Shown here: piece after piece, positions 23,336 to 31,346 of the stretch | How the letters are laid out: each line of letters opens with the position of its first letter | How positions within the stretch are numbered: position 1 is the first letter of the stretch | NCBI GenBank assembly: GCA_945897365.1 | Contig: CAMDFD010000024.1 | Span: forward strand, 1 to 33,795 | Source of the DNA: Bordetella parapertussis | GTDB taxonomy: Bacteria; Pseudomonadota; Gammaproteobacteria; Burkholderiales; Burkholderiaceae_B | Length of the DNA stretch: 33,795 nt | Direction: 5' to 3' | Translations under genes and position numbers: made by a program | Notes under the pieces: generated by a model | Database searches by the model: none | Told to the model about the DNA's origin: nothing | Seen by the model: the letters and a program-made list of their open reading frames with translations, nothing else

Positions 23336-24739
23336 TTAAGCGTCCAGGTGATCCGTACCGGTCACGCGCCTGACTTCCGCAGCTGTCGTCATGTTGGCGC
23401 TGACCCACCGCTCGCTATCCTGCTTTAACGAACGCATCCCCGTATCCAGGGCTTTTTGTCGTATTTGTGCTTCTGAAGCACTTTGGTGGATTAACTCTTT
23501 GAGTTCTGGAGACGTTGACATCAACTCGTAAATGCCAGCGCGACCTTTAAAGCCAGAGTGCGAACATTCTGGACAGCCCTGACCTTGGCAGGCCGGACAG
23601 CTCAAGCGGATGAGACGCTGACCTAAGACACCTAGCAACGAAGAGGATAACAAAAACGGCTCGATGCCCATATCGATTAAGCGTGTGACGGCAGAAGGGG
23701 CGTCGTTGGTGTGAAGCGTCGCCAGCACCAGATGGCCCGTCAGAGAGGCCTGCACAGCGATTTGTGCCGTTTCTAAATCGCGGATCTCACCGATCATGAC
23801 AATATCAGGATCTTGACGCAGGATTGCACGCAGCGCCCTCGCAAAATTCATTTCAATGCGCGAATTAACCTGAGTTTGTCCGACACCCTCCAGATTGTAT
23901 TCAATGGGATCTTCGACGGTCATAATATTGGTGACTTGCGAGCGTAGGGTTAACAGCGCGCTATAGAGCGTAGTGGTTTTTCCACTACCCGTGGGACCTG
24001 TCACCAGCACAATCCCATAAGGCTTATTAATCAGTTCTAAAAAACTTTTTTCAGTATCTGGCGCCATGCCCAGTACTTTCAAATCTAACTTAGAGTAATT
24101 TTTTTCGAGCAAGCGCATGACCACCCGCTCGCCGTGCGCCGTTGGCAGCGTGGATACCCGGATATCCAGCGCCTTATTACCAACTCTCAAAGAGATCCTG
24201 CCGTCCTGGGGCATACGCTTTTCAGCGATATCCAGTGACGCCATAATTTTAATTCTTGATACCAAGGCTGAATGCAGACCACGCTTTAAATCTACAACGT
24301 CTCGTAAATCTCCGTCTACCCGAAAACGCACGACAGATTGTTTTTCATAGGCTTCTAGATGAATATCTGACGCACCATCACGGCTCGCTTGTTTAAACAG
24401 GCTATTCATCATGCGAATGATGGGCGCATCATTTTTGAGTTCTAACAGATCTTGCGTCAGAGGGATATCTTGCATTAAACGCGCGAGATCAACATTTTCC
24501 TCTAACTCATCCACCACCGTTGCTGCGTCCGTTTCATTTTTAGCAAACTCTTGGCTAATCATTGAAAGAATTTCTTCGGAGCTCTTTTTACAGAAGTGAA
24601 GCGGTCCTAAATGACGCGCAACCTCATGAAGAATAGAGGGCTTTGTTTTCAGACTCCAATAGAGCGTTGGTGTCTCCTCTAGTGCACCTAGCAACAAGAC
24701 CTCGTGGGTTTTAGCAAAAGAAAATGGGATTTTCATCAT
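23336..24739 (-). CDS. gspE: type II secretion ATPase GspE
   Basis: Cytoplasmic hexameric ATPase that drives pseudopilus assembly. Walker A is GPTGSGKTT (residues 248-256), the Asp box and Walker B region includes RQDPDIVMIGEIRD, and the His box is TGHLVLATLHTND. A zinc-binding tetracysteine sits at C381, C384, C389 and C392. The N-terminal domain that docks on GspL is short, giving 467 residues against about 500 in many homologues. Two tandem ATGs (24739 and 24736) overlap the gspD stop. Confidence 0.96.
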   Translation of the reverse strand: MMKIPFSFAKTHEVLLLGALEETPTLYWSLKTKPSILHEVARHLGPLHFCKKSSEEILSMISQEFAKNETDAATVVDELEENVDLARLMQDIPLTQDLLELKNDAPIIRMMNSLFKQASRDGASDIHLEAYEKQSVVRFRVDGDLRDVVDLKRGLHSALVSRIKIMASLDIAEKRMPQDGRISLRVGNKALDIRVSTLPTAHGERVVMRLLEKNYSKLDLKVLGMAPDTEKSFLELINKPYGIVLVTGPTGSGKTTTLYSALLTLRSQVTNIMTVEDPIEYNLEGVGQTQVNSRIEMNFARALRAILRQDPDIVMIGEIRDLETAQIAVQASLTGHLVLATLHTNDAPSAVTRLIDMGIEPFLLSSSLLGVLGQRLIRLSCPACQGQGCPECSHSGFKGRAGIYELMSTSPELKELIHQSASEAQIRQKALDTGMRSLKQDSERWVSANMTTAAEVRRVTGTDHLDA

Positions 24740-26850
24740 GGTGCAATATCATGCATGATGTCTCTCACATCTCTCAAGTCCGAGGCATTTAAATTTTCTT
24801 TTTTAAGCAACATCGGTGCTTGAACAAAGCTTTTACGTTTTTCTTCCATATCATCTAACTTATTGTTTGAAAAAATATTGTTTTCTTCGTTATTGCGCAA
24901 TACAGTAGGGCGTATAAAAACCATCAAATTCGATCTCTTTCGGGACTTGTTGTCGTATCTGAACAGAGCACCAACCAAGGGCAGATCACCTAGCCACGGA
25001 ATCTTTGAACTGCCGTCAGTGTAGTCATCACCAATGAGACCACCCAACACAATAATTTGTCCGTCCTCAACGATCACATTGGATTCGACATTTCGCTTAT
25101 TTAAAACCACGCCGTTGGCAGCCGAAAAATTTTGAATACTTGATACTTCTTGGAAAATTTGAAGCTTCACCGTACCATTTTCTGATACTTGTGGTCGAAC
25201 ACGCAGCGTTAAGCCTACATCCTGTCGCGTAAAGGTTTGAAATGGGGTGACGGTCGTCGCGCTGCCTGTTTGCGCGTAAGAGCCCGTCACAATTGGAATA
25301 TTTTGACCGACAATGATACGAGCCTCTTCGTTGTCGAGCGTCATTAAATTAGGCGTTGATAATACGTTTGCACCAGAAATGGTTGAAACCGCTCTCAACA
25401 GAGAAGAAAACGCTAAATTTTTTCCAAAACTCGTGATTGAGCCCACGTTCAGTCCAAGACCTAAGGGCGCTGTTGCGACTGCACCGGCTGTGCCAAGTAC
25501 TGCGTTAATCGCAGCACTGGCTCCGATGATGTTTGTATTGCCTGAAGTAGAAGGTCCGATAAAATTTGTGCCGGCAAAAGCAGTGTTTGAACTGTTGAGC
25601 GCCTGCCACTGAACCCCGAGTTCGGCTGCATTTTGATCCGTTAATTCCACAATCATGGATTCGATATAGACCTGAGCCCGACGCCGATCGAGCTGCGCGA
25701 TCACTTTCATTAAATCTCTAAAAACGGGTTCGGTTGCCGTAATAATCAACGAGTTTGTATTCGGATCGGCCTGAATAATGCCCCCGGTAGAGGGCTCGCT
25801 GCTGCTTGTCAACGCGGTGGAGGCTGCAGCGGATGATCCACCTCCAAGAGGATTGGCGCCGCCAGCGCCGCCGGCTCCGCCTAGGTTCATTGCTGAGGCC
25901 GCGCCCTGAGTAGGGGTCGTTGGCGCTCGGGCATTGATATTGGAGTTGCCTTGGGCGTTTGTATTGGTCGGATCATTCGAAGAACCATCCGCCGCCACGA
26001 GTGCCCGTAAGGTAATCGCTAATTTGGCCGCCTCTGCATTTTTCAAAGGCACCACATAAATACTCCCCACATTTTTTGAGGTATCGAGGGTCGCGACGAG
26101 TCTTCGGATTTGCGCTAACCGCTCGGCATTGCCACTCCGAATGATGAGTGAATTTGTTCTGGGATCTGCCAGAACGGTGGGTTTCGAAAGAGGATCGCCA
26201 CCCTGAGGCACACTGGTTTCGAGCGCCCGATTGACAAGAGCGGCCACTTTGGCCGCTTGTGCATTATTTAGCGCAATCGTTTCAACTTTGGTCGCAGCGG
26301 GGTTGTCGACGCTTTGAATGATTTTTTCAATACGCCCGAGGTTGCTGGCGTAATCGGTCACAACGATTGAGTTATTGCCGGGTAAGGCGTTGATCGTATT
26401 ATTGGGCGAAATCAGAGGCCTGAGTAAATTGACCACATTGGCGGCTGTTGCAAAATTTAAATGAAACACGCGGGTAATAATTTGATCGCCCGACACATCT
26501 GTTTTTGCGGTGTAAATCTGAGAAGACTGCAATTTAGCATCGGCTTCTGTTACAACGCGATAGCCACCGGGTGTATTGACGAGCGCAAAGCCATTCATAC
26601 GAAGGGCTGTCGACAAGCGGTCTATCGCTTGATCGGGTGTGAGCGGCTGACTACTCATCAAAGAAATCTTTCCCCGAACTTTTGGATCAACAATAATCGA
26701 CCGATTGGTGGCCCGGGCAATCGTCGAAATGACAGCATCGACATCCGCATTATTAAAGTTCAAGTTGATATTATTGTTTTGTGCAAAACTGTTTTGTTGC
26801 ACAAACAGGATGAGCACGAGCTGTAAAAAGGTTTTAGACAAACGACACAT
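24736..26850 (-). CDS. gspD: type II secretion outer-membrane secretin GspD
   Basis: Forms the outer-membrane channel. After the signal peptide (ending near SFAQ) come N0 (INLNFNNADVDAVISTIARA), three N-domains with repeated NAQAAKVAALVN and NAEAAKLAITLRAL, and the secretin domain with VYIESMIVELT and IPWLGDLPLVGALFR. A Gly/Ala/Ser-rich insert lies in the last N-domain (about residues 289-355), common in this family. Some 55 residues follow the last strand (MVFIRPTVL), which could be an S-domain for pilotin binding. Length is 704. It starts 9 bp after gspN. Confidence 0.96.
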   Translation of the reverse strand: MCRLSKTFLQLVLILFVQQNSFAQNNNINLNFNNADVDAVISTIARATNRSIIVDPKVRGKISLMSSQPLTPDQAIDRLSTALRMNGFALVNTPGGYRVVTEADAKLQSSQIYTAKTDVSGDQIITRVFHLNFATAANVVNLLRPLISPNNTINALPGNNSIVVTDYASNLGRIEKIIQSVDNPAATKVETIALNNAQAAKVAALVNRALETSVPQGGDPLSKPTVLADPRTNSLIIRSGNAERLAQIRRLVATLDTSKNVGSIYVVPLKNAEAAKLAITLRALVAADGSSNDPTNTNAQGNSNINARAPTTPTQGAASAMNLGGAGGAGGANPLGGGSSAAASTALTSSSEPSTGGIIQADPNTNSLIITATEPVFRDLMKVIAQLDRRRAQVYIESMIVELTDQNAAELGVQWQALNSSNTAFAGTNFIGPSTSGNTNIIGASAAINAVLGTAGAVATAPLGLGLNVGSITSFGKNLAFSSLLRAVSTISGANVLSTPNLMTLDNEEARIIVGQNIPIVTGSYAQTGSATTVTPFQTFTRQDVGLTLRVRPQVSENGTVKLQIFQEVSSIQNFSAANGVVLNKRNVESNVIVEDGQIIVLGGLIGDDYTDGSSKIPWLGDLPLVGALFRYDNKSRKRSNLMVFIRPTVLRNNEENNIFSNNKLDDMEEKRKSFVQAPMLLKKENLNASDLRDVRDIMHDIAP

Positions 26851-26859
26851 AACGATCCC

Positions 26860-27639
26860 TTAAATTTTAAAGCGGTAGATAGCGCCGTCTCTATTTCCAA
26901 TGATTGAGAGCAAGCCAATCAAGGAGTCAATTGATTCTGGAGCAGCCGTTGCCTCTCCTTGCAAAGACAAGCGACCTCTATCAACGCCTCCCTTTGCCGT
27001 CAAGAGCAAGGGACCCGTGATGGTAGAAAAATCGAACCTTAACGCCTGATTAATTTGAAGGGTTAAGGCATAACTTCCGAGAGGTTTAATCGGGCTAATT
27101 GGACTCGCTACATTCAAAAATTTAACTTCTACAAGCCCTCTGGGCGACCCATCCCAAACAAGGTCGTCCCAACGAATGTCTAATTTTCCACGAAAACTCA
27201 GCGTACGCAATACCCCACCCGCGACCTCTATCAGACTGGCCGGCAGCTCAATTTGATTGCTACGCAGCGTGATAGCGCGGGGTTGAACGATCAGTTCAAC
27301 TGGCCGGATCGTGTTGACATACTGAATCACCCACGTGGTTTTTAAATCAAATACTGAAAACTGAGTTTTCCAGGAAAAGCGTTCAGAACCTACTTGAGGG
27401 TTTGGGCACGTTTCTGAGGCACTGGATTTATTCGCTGAAAAGCCAAGCTGAGTACTGCCCTGCCAAATCGACCCTTCGGGTTGGAGCAGCATGACCTGAC
27501 AATTGGTCATTTTCGCAACGCTCGAACTCAAGAAACGTATCGGAAAATAAGTGATAGCAAGAATGAGAACGCAGGCGAGCAGCACGATTCTACTCGGCCA
27601 CCCGAAACGGAAAGAAAGGCGATCAAATTGAAGATTCAT
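26860..27639 (-). CDS. gspN: type II secretion protein GspN
   Basis: Inner-membrane-anchored periplasmic protein found in a subset of type II systems. One N-terminal membrane segment (about residues 17-34, IVLLACVLILAITYFPIRF) precedes a beta-rich periplasmic part with the family features QVMLLQPEGSIWQGSTQLGF and GKLDIRWDDLVWDGSPRGLV. Length of 259 residues fits. The ATG overlaps the gspM stop by ATGA. Its mechanistic role is poorly known in the family as a whole. Confidence 0.88.
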   Translation of the reverse strand: MNLQFDRLSFRFGWPSRIVLLACVLILAITYFPIRFLSSSVAKMTNCQVMLLQPEGSIWQGSTQLGFSANKSSASETCPNPQVGSERFSWKTQFSVFDLKTTWVIQYVNTIRPVELIVQPRAITLRSNQIELPASLIEVAGGVLRTLSFRGKLDIRWDDLVWDGSPRGLVEVKFLNVASPISPIKPLGSYALTLQINQALRFDFSTITGPLLLTAKGGVDRGRLSLQGEATAAPESIDSLIGLLSIIGNRDGAIYRFKI

Positions 27640-28139
27640 CGCGCTTGCACCAAGGTAGTGTTCGCTTGGATCACGCCAATACCATCATTTTTTTTGATGA
27701 CAACATTGCTCGGGTACAGCCCATTATTTTTTCGAAAATCCACCAAAAGCTCAAGCCAACGACTAAATTCGATTTCTTCAATGTTTAAATCTAGCTGCAA
27801 TGCGTTTGTGTTCTCTGATCGAGCCAGCGTAAATTTGAGTCCCTGAGATAACAGGTTTTTCTCCATGGCAGCTAAGGCCTCGTCTGACAGACCTGCGAGG
27901 CGCAGATCCTTGTCTTTATACAGGCCCAGCGTTTGATTGAGTTCTTGGATACTCAATAATTGAGCAGGGTATTTTTGTAAACGCAGTTCGAGCGTTTGCT
28001 GCAGCGGTTTAAGGAACAAAAACCAAAGAACAACGGTTAACAGAAATACGCCACCTCCCATTGCAAGCATAGGTGGCACTTTGTTAAATATCTGAACACG
28101 CTTTATTTTCGTCATCAATGACGATGAAAAATTAGTCAT
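27636..28139 (-). CDS. gspM: type II secretion platform protein GspM
   Basis: Small bitopic inner-membrane protein that pairs with GspL. A basic N-terminus and one membrane segment (about residues 23-42, PMLAMGGGVFLLTVVLWFLF) are followed by a coiled stretch and a periplasmic ferredoxin-like domain. Identified by topology, size and position between gspL and gspN. ATG 28139 overlaps the end of gspL by 8 bp; an in-frame ATG at 28154 would add 5 residues, and neither has a clear ribosome site. Confidence 0.85.
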   Translation of the reverse strand: MTNFSSSLMTKIKRVQIFNKVPPMLAMGGGVFLLTVVLWFLFLKPLQQTLELRLQKYPAQLLSIQELNQTLGLYKDKDLRLAGLSDEALAAMEKNLLSQGLKFTLARSENTNALQLDLNIEEIEFSRWLELLVDFRKNNGLYPSNVVIKKNDGIGVIQANTTLVQAR

Positions 28140-29304
28140 AAGCAAGATCTGCATAAGGACTTAATAAAAAACGTGCCGAGCCAAGACGCTGAACAGCTTG
28201 ATTTTGCACAAGCGCTAAACGCTGACTACTCGATAGGGACGATTCTTGTAACACAAAAACGATGCCTTTTTTGGAATACTCCAAGCTCCTTAATGTGTCA
28301 GGAGGGGTATTTTTGAGAACATCTTGCAGGGCCAGTAATTGTCTTTCAAAGTCTCCACGGCAATTTTCAAGGTTTTTATGCGCAGCCAGGCAACTGGCGT
28401 TGACCAATTTTGTAAAGCTCGCTTGATCAGCGCCGCCCTCTGATAAAACTTGATTGGTTGCATTCTGTAGAGTGGCTGCCCATTGTTGGTCTTGCCAGAC
28501 CAGGGTCAAGAAATAGCAAAGATAACTCACACAGAGCGTCAGTGTGGCGTATTGCGCCCACTTGAGCGGAACTTTCCATAAGTCTCGCGACAGCCAATGT
28601 TGCAATTCACTTTGACTTTCTCTTCTGAGGTTGTAGAACGCCTCGGGTAATACATTAATCGCTTCGTAAGATTTTTTTTCTGAAACGATGCCGCTCATTA
28701 ATAATGGTGCAGATAACGCAAGCAATTCAGGCTGAGTGTTGAGCGCATCTGTCACAAGAATGGGTTCAGTGGCGGGTTGCGACCAGCAGAGGATATCGGT
28801 GGCTGATTTTTTTGCAGTGTAGAAATGCGTGGTGTCTTCTAGCTGAAAATAGACAACCGAATCTGATGCTGGCAGCAACATGCTTTCTGGAATCAATTGA
28901 ATCTGTTCGCAATTGATGACCGCCAGTTTTTGACTGAGCCACAATAACCAGTCGCGATGGATCACGCTCACTAATCTTAGCTCTGGAGATTGATTCAACA
29001 TCGGAGGCAGCAACTGAATGCTGGTGTCCGACACTGAAGACAACAACTCATCCTCTAGGAGCATAGGTAAAAGCTGAATGATTTTTTTGGTACTCACAGC
29101 AGGAACTTTGAGCTCTGTTAAGCGAACATCGATACCAGGGATGATCGCGAGCACAGAGTCCGCAACGGGCAAAGCATCTAAATCTAAGACTTTTTTAAAG
29201 TCAGTGTCGGTGTTCTGCGTCCAAGAAAAATACAAATCCTGCGAAGACCAATCTTCAGCGTCGTATGCGACAGGTCGTACGGGGCAACGAATGATTAGGC
29301 GCAT
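28132..29304 (-). CDS. gspL: type II secretion platform protein GspL
   Basis: Bitopic inner-membrane protein that recruits the GspE ATPase. The N-terminal cytoplasmic actin-like domain (about residues 1-235, with VKLTELKVP-like RLTELKVPAVSTKKIIQLLP and MLLEDEL) is followed by a membrane segment (about 248-270) and a periplasmic ferredoxin-like domain. Length of 390 residues is typical. It is the first gene of gspLMNDEF; a Pho-box-like site lies about 95-115 bp upstream of ATG 29304. Confidence 0.9.
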   Translation of the reverse strand: MRLIIRCPVRPVAYDAEDWSSQDLYFSWTQNTDTDFKKVLDLDALPVADSVLAIIPGIDVRLTELKVPAVSTKKIIQLLPMLLEDELLSSVSDTSIQLLPPMLNQSPELRLVSVIHRDWLLWLSQKLAVINCEQIQLIPESMLLPASDSVVYFQLEDTTHFYTAKKSATDILCWSQPATEPILVTDALNTQPELLALSAPLLMSGIVSEKKSYEAINVLPEAFYNLRRESQSELQHWLSRDLWKVPLKWAQYATLTLCVSYLCYFLTLVWQDQQWAATLQNATNQVLSEGGADQASFTKLVNASCLAAHKNLENCRGDFERQLLALQDVLKNTPPDTLRSLEYSKKGIVFVLQESSLSSSQRLALVQNQAVQRLGSARFLLSPYADLAYD

Positions 29305-29397
29305 TAGGGAAGATCAATCCTGGAGGTCTCATCGTAACTAATTGAATTTAAAACTTCTTTCAAAGTTTAACATTGCTGTTCGCGCACATTCAGCCAA

Positions 29398-29419
29398 TTA
29401 GATTACATTTATGTGACAG
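29398..29419 (-). promoter_or_regulatory. Pho-box-like site upstream of gspL
   Basis: Minus-strand CTGTCAC (29419-29413) is a full match to the PhoB half-site CTGTCAY, followed by ATAA, ATGTAAT (29408-29402; 5 of 7) and CTAA, in the 11-bp phasing of Pho boxes. It is about 94 bp upstream of the gspL start. No convincing -10 box stands at the phoA-like distance, so the promoter itself is unproven. Confidence 0.55.
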
Positions 29420-29427
29420 AGACCCCT

Positions 29428-29478
29428 CAAAACAAAACTACCTGTGATTTAGAGTGAAGAACTCATGCTCACAGGTAG
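29428..29478 (-). terminator. intrinsic terminator after the diheme cytochrome gene
   Basis: CTACCTGTGA (29438-29447) pairs perfectly with TCACAGGTAG (29469-29478) over 10 bp. The 21-nt loop contains a small inner GAGT/ACTC pairing. On the minus strand the stem is followed by TTTTGTTTTG. It lies 25 bp past the cytochrome stop and separates that gene from the gspL promoter. Confidence 0.72.
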
Positions 29479-29502
29479 CGCTTGCACCTAAAAGGAGTCA
29501 GA

Positions 29503-31170
29503 TCAAAGCGTTTTAAGGTACTCGATCAAGGCCTTTTTATCATCTGGGGAGAGCCAGGTGCCAAACTCATGGCCGCACCGACTATTGCCTTCCATGACAG
29601 AGCAGTCTGTTGTCACGCGAACGGTTGCTGAGCCATTTGGCTGCTCGACGGCAAGGCCGACATTGACCAAGTCATAAACCGGTCCGACCTGAAAGCTCGT
29701 GGTTCGTTCGTCAGCTGGAGTGAGCAAGGCTGCCAAGGTTGGAACAGAGCCATTATGGAGATAGGGCGCTGCGGACCAGACACCTTGTAAAACTTTAGAC
29801 TCAAATGATCCCACCTCACGGTTGGGGGCTTTGATGCTCAGATCAATGGTTGGGTCGAGTTGTAACAGGGCAGACGAATTTGCCACATCGAATAACGAGA
29901 CGATAGCAGCCCCTGTTGGGGGCACCGTAGAAATGGGATTAGAAAAAGGGACAGTGAGGCCAGTTAAAATGCCACTATCCGAGGTGCCTTTGCCTGCGAC
30001 AAAGTTTTTATAGTACGAGCTATCTGTATTGACATTTTGAACAGGCGTTGCCCAGGTGTTGGCATTGCCGGGTCGAGGCTGGCCTTGTTTAATCCCATGG
30101 CATGACGCGCAATTTTTTTCGTAGAGTACTTTGCCTTGAAACACCATTCCATTGTCAACCGGCCATGGCCATTTTGGGGATCCTATTTGATCGACTAAAG
30201 TTTGGATATTGTTTACAGTATTGTAATTGACCGAATTCTCTATTAAAAAATTGACGTCGCCAACAACCGCTGGATCGGCTCGAGGTTTAAAGAGCGCGAA
30301 GACCCCCAAGGCTTCTCCCGTATTACGCGAAAAGGCATAAGTGGCATCTCCGTTGATGCTTGTCCCTGCCCATTGTGTGAAGTCTTGCTTGCCAGAATTC
30401 CAAATAAAAGGATAACGCACAGCCTGGGCGGCAACCGCAATGTTTGAGGCAATGATATTTTGGTTCTCGATGGGGCCAATATCTAAGCCCGACACTCTGT
30501 TTTGAAGCATAGCCACTGCATCAGCCCTGCCAATTCCCCAATGCTCGGTCGGCAATGCCTCAGTCATTAAGGTGTTGTAAGGTTTATACCAAGTGTTTAA
30601 CTGCGTCCGTAAGGTCTCTGCAGGAACTTGCATGGCAGCTTGAAACGCATCAAAGGCCGCTTGGTCTGAAAGGGTATTGCCAACGACAAGATCAATCCCC
30701 TGAAAGAGTGCGTATAAATTAGAAAACGCGGGTCCGCCATCAATGCGGTAATTAATGCCTTCAACTTTAATCTGTCGGGTGTGGCAGGCTGCACAGTTCA
30801 TGGATAACTGTTGGTTTTTAGTGCCAGGGTTTGCAACTAAAAAGCCAACGGGCAAGCCTTCTGGATTGCTCGGGCTGACTGGGTTCGGTAGATAGCCGTA
30901 ACTACTCGTGAGCTGACTTAAAAACGATTCGCCATTTGATAACTTAAGGGCCTTTGCCCATTCATAGGGCATGATCCAAGAGCCCTGATCGGAATAGTAA
31001 AAGGCTGCCTGATTGGTCGGATTCCAGTCAGGACCTTGATCAAGCGCCACTGGCGCCTTGTCACCTGAGTCGCTTACATTGCTGTCATTCCCGCAACTGG
31101 CCAACATCAAGCCAAGCACACAAAGCAATAAGCCACGAGTAGGCCTAGGTATTTTAAAAGCCTGCATCAT
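29503..31170 (-). CDS. diheme c-type cytochrome lipoprotein, RoxA-like / cytochrome c peroxidase-like
   Basis: Exported haem protein of 555 residues. The signal sequence ends in a lipobox LASC (C26), so it should be membrane-anchored. Two haem c sites are present: CAACH (C126-H130) and CASCH (C354-H358). The N-terminal FYYSDQGSWIMPYEWA, then YRIDGGPAF, and late VLQGVWSAAPYLHNGSVPTL resemble the RoxA/rubber-oxygenase and diheme peroxidase-like family. Whether it is an oxygenase, a peroxidase or an electron carrier cannot be told. Rubber oxygenase itself is a secreted enzyme, whereas this one has a lipoprotein signal. It follows the multicopper-oxidase-like gene after a 176-bp AT-rich gap. Confidence 0.85.
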   Translation of the reverse strand: MMQAFKIPRPTRGLLLCVLGLMLASCGNDSNVSDSGDKAPVALDQGPDWNPTNQAAFYYSDQGSWIMPYEWAKALKLSNGESFLSQLTSSYGYLPNPVSPSNPEGLPVGFLVANPGTKNQQLSMNCAACHTRQIKVEGINYRIDGGPAFSNLYALFQGIDLVVGNTLSDQAAFDAFQAAMQVPAETLRTQLNTWYKPYNTLMTEALPTEHWGIGRADAVAMLQNRVSGLDIGPIENQNIIASNIAVAAQAVRYPFIWNSGKQDFTQWAGTSINGDATYAFSRNTGEALGVFALFKPRADPAVVGDVNFLIENSVNYNTVNNIQTLVDQIGSPKWPWPVDNGMVFQGKVLYEKNCASCHGIKQGQPRPGNANTWATPVQNVNTDSSYYKNFVAGKGTSDSGILTGLTVPFSNPISTVPPTGAAIVSLFDVANSSALLQLDPTIDLSIKAPNREVGSFESKVLQGVWSAAPYLHNGSVPTLAALLTPADERTTSFQVGPVYDLVNVGLAVEQPNGSATVRVTTDCSVMEGNSRCGHEFGTWLSPDDKKALIEYLKTL

Positions 31171-31346
31171 GTCTCTCCGGTGTTAAAGAATGAAAACTAT
31201 TTATTTTTACGATGAAGAAAAATTTGGGTTTTTTTATTATTTGCTGTTTGGTGCTAGTAATAATCGGTGAATTTTATACGCTAATCGTATTATTAGTTGT
31301 CATTTTTTTAACTAAGTTAAATTTAAATATCATTTTAAAGATAAGC
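31171..31346. promoter_or_regulatory. AT-rich leader of the cytochrome gene with possible promoter
   Basis: This gap is strikingly AT-rich. On the minus strand ATGACA (31303-31298) and TATAAA (31278-31273) could be -35 and -10 boxes, though the 19-bp spacer is long. The -10 overlaps an inverted repeat ATACG-N5-CGTAT, which could be an operator. The leader would be about 95 nt. No clear terminator for the upstream multicopper-oxidase-like gene was found. Confidence 0.35.
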
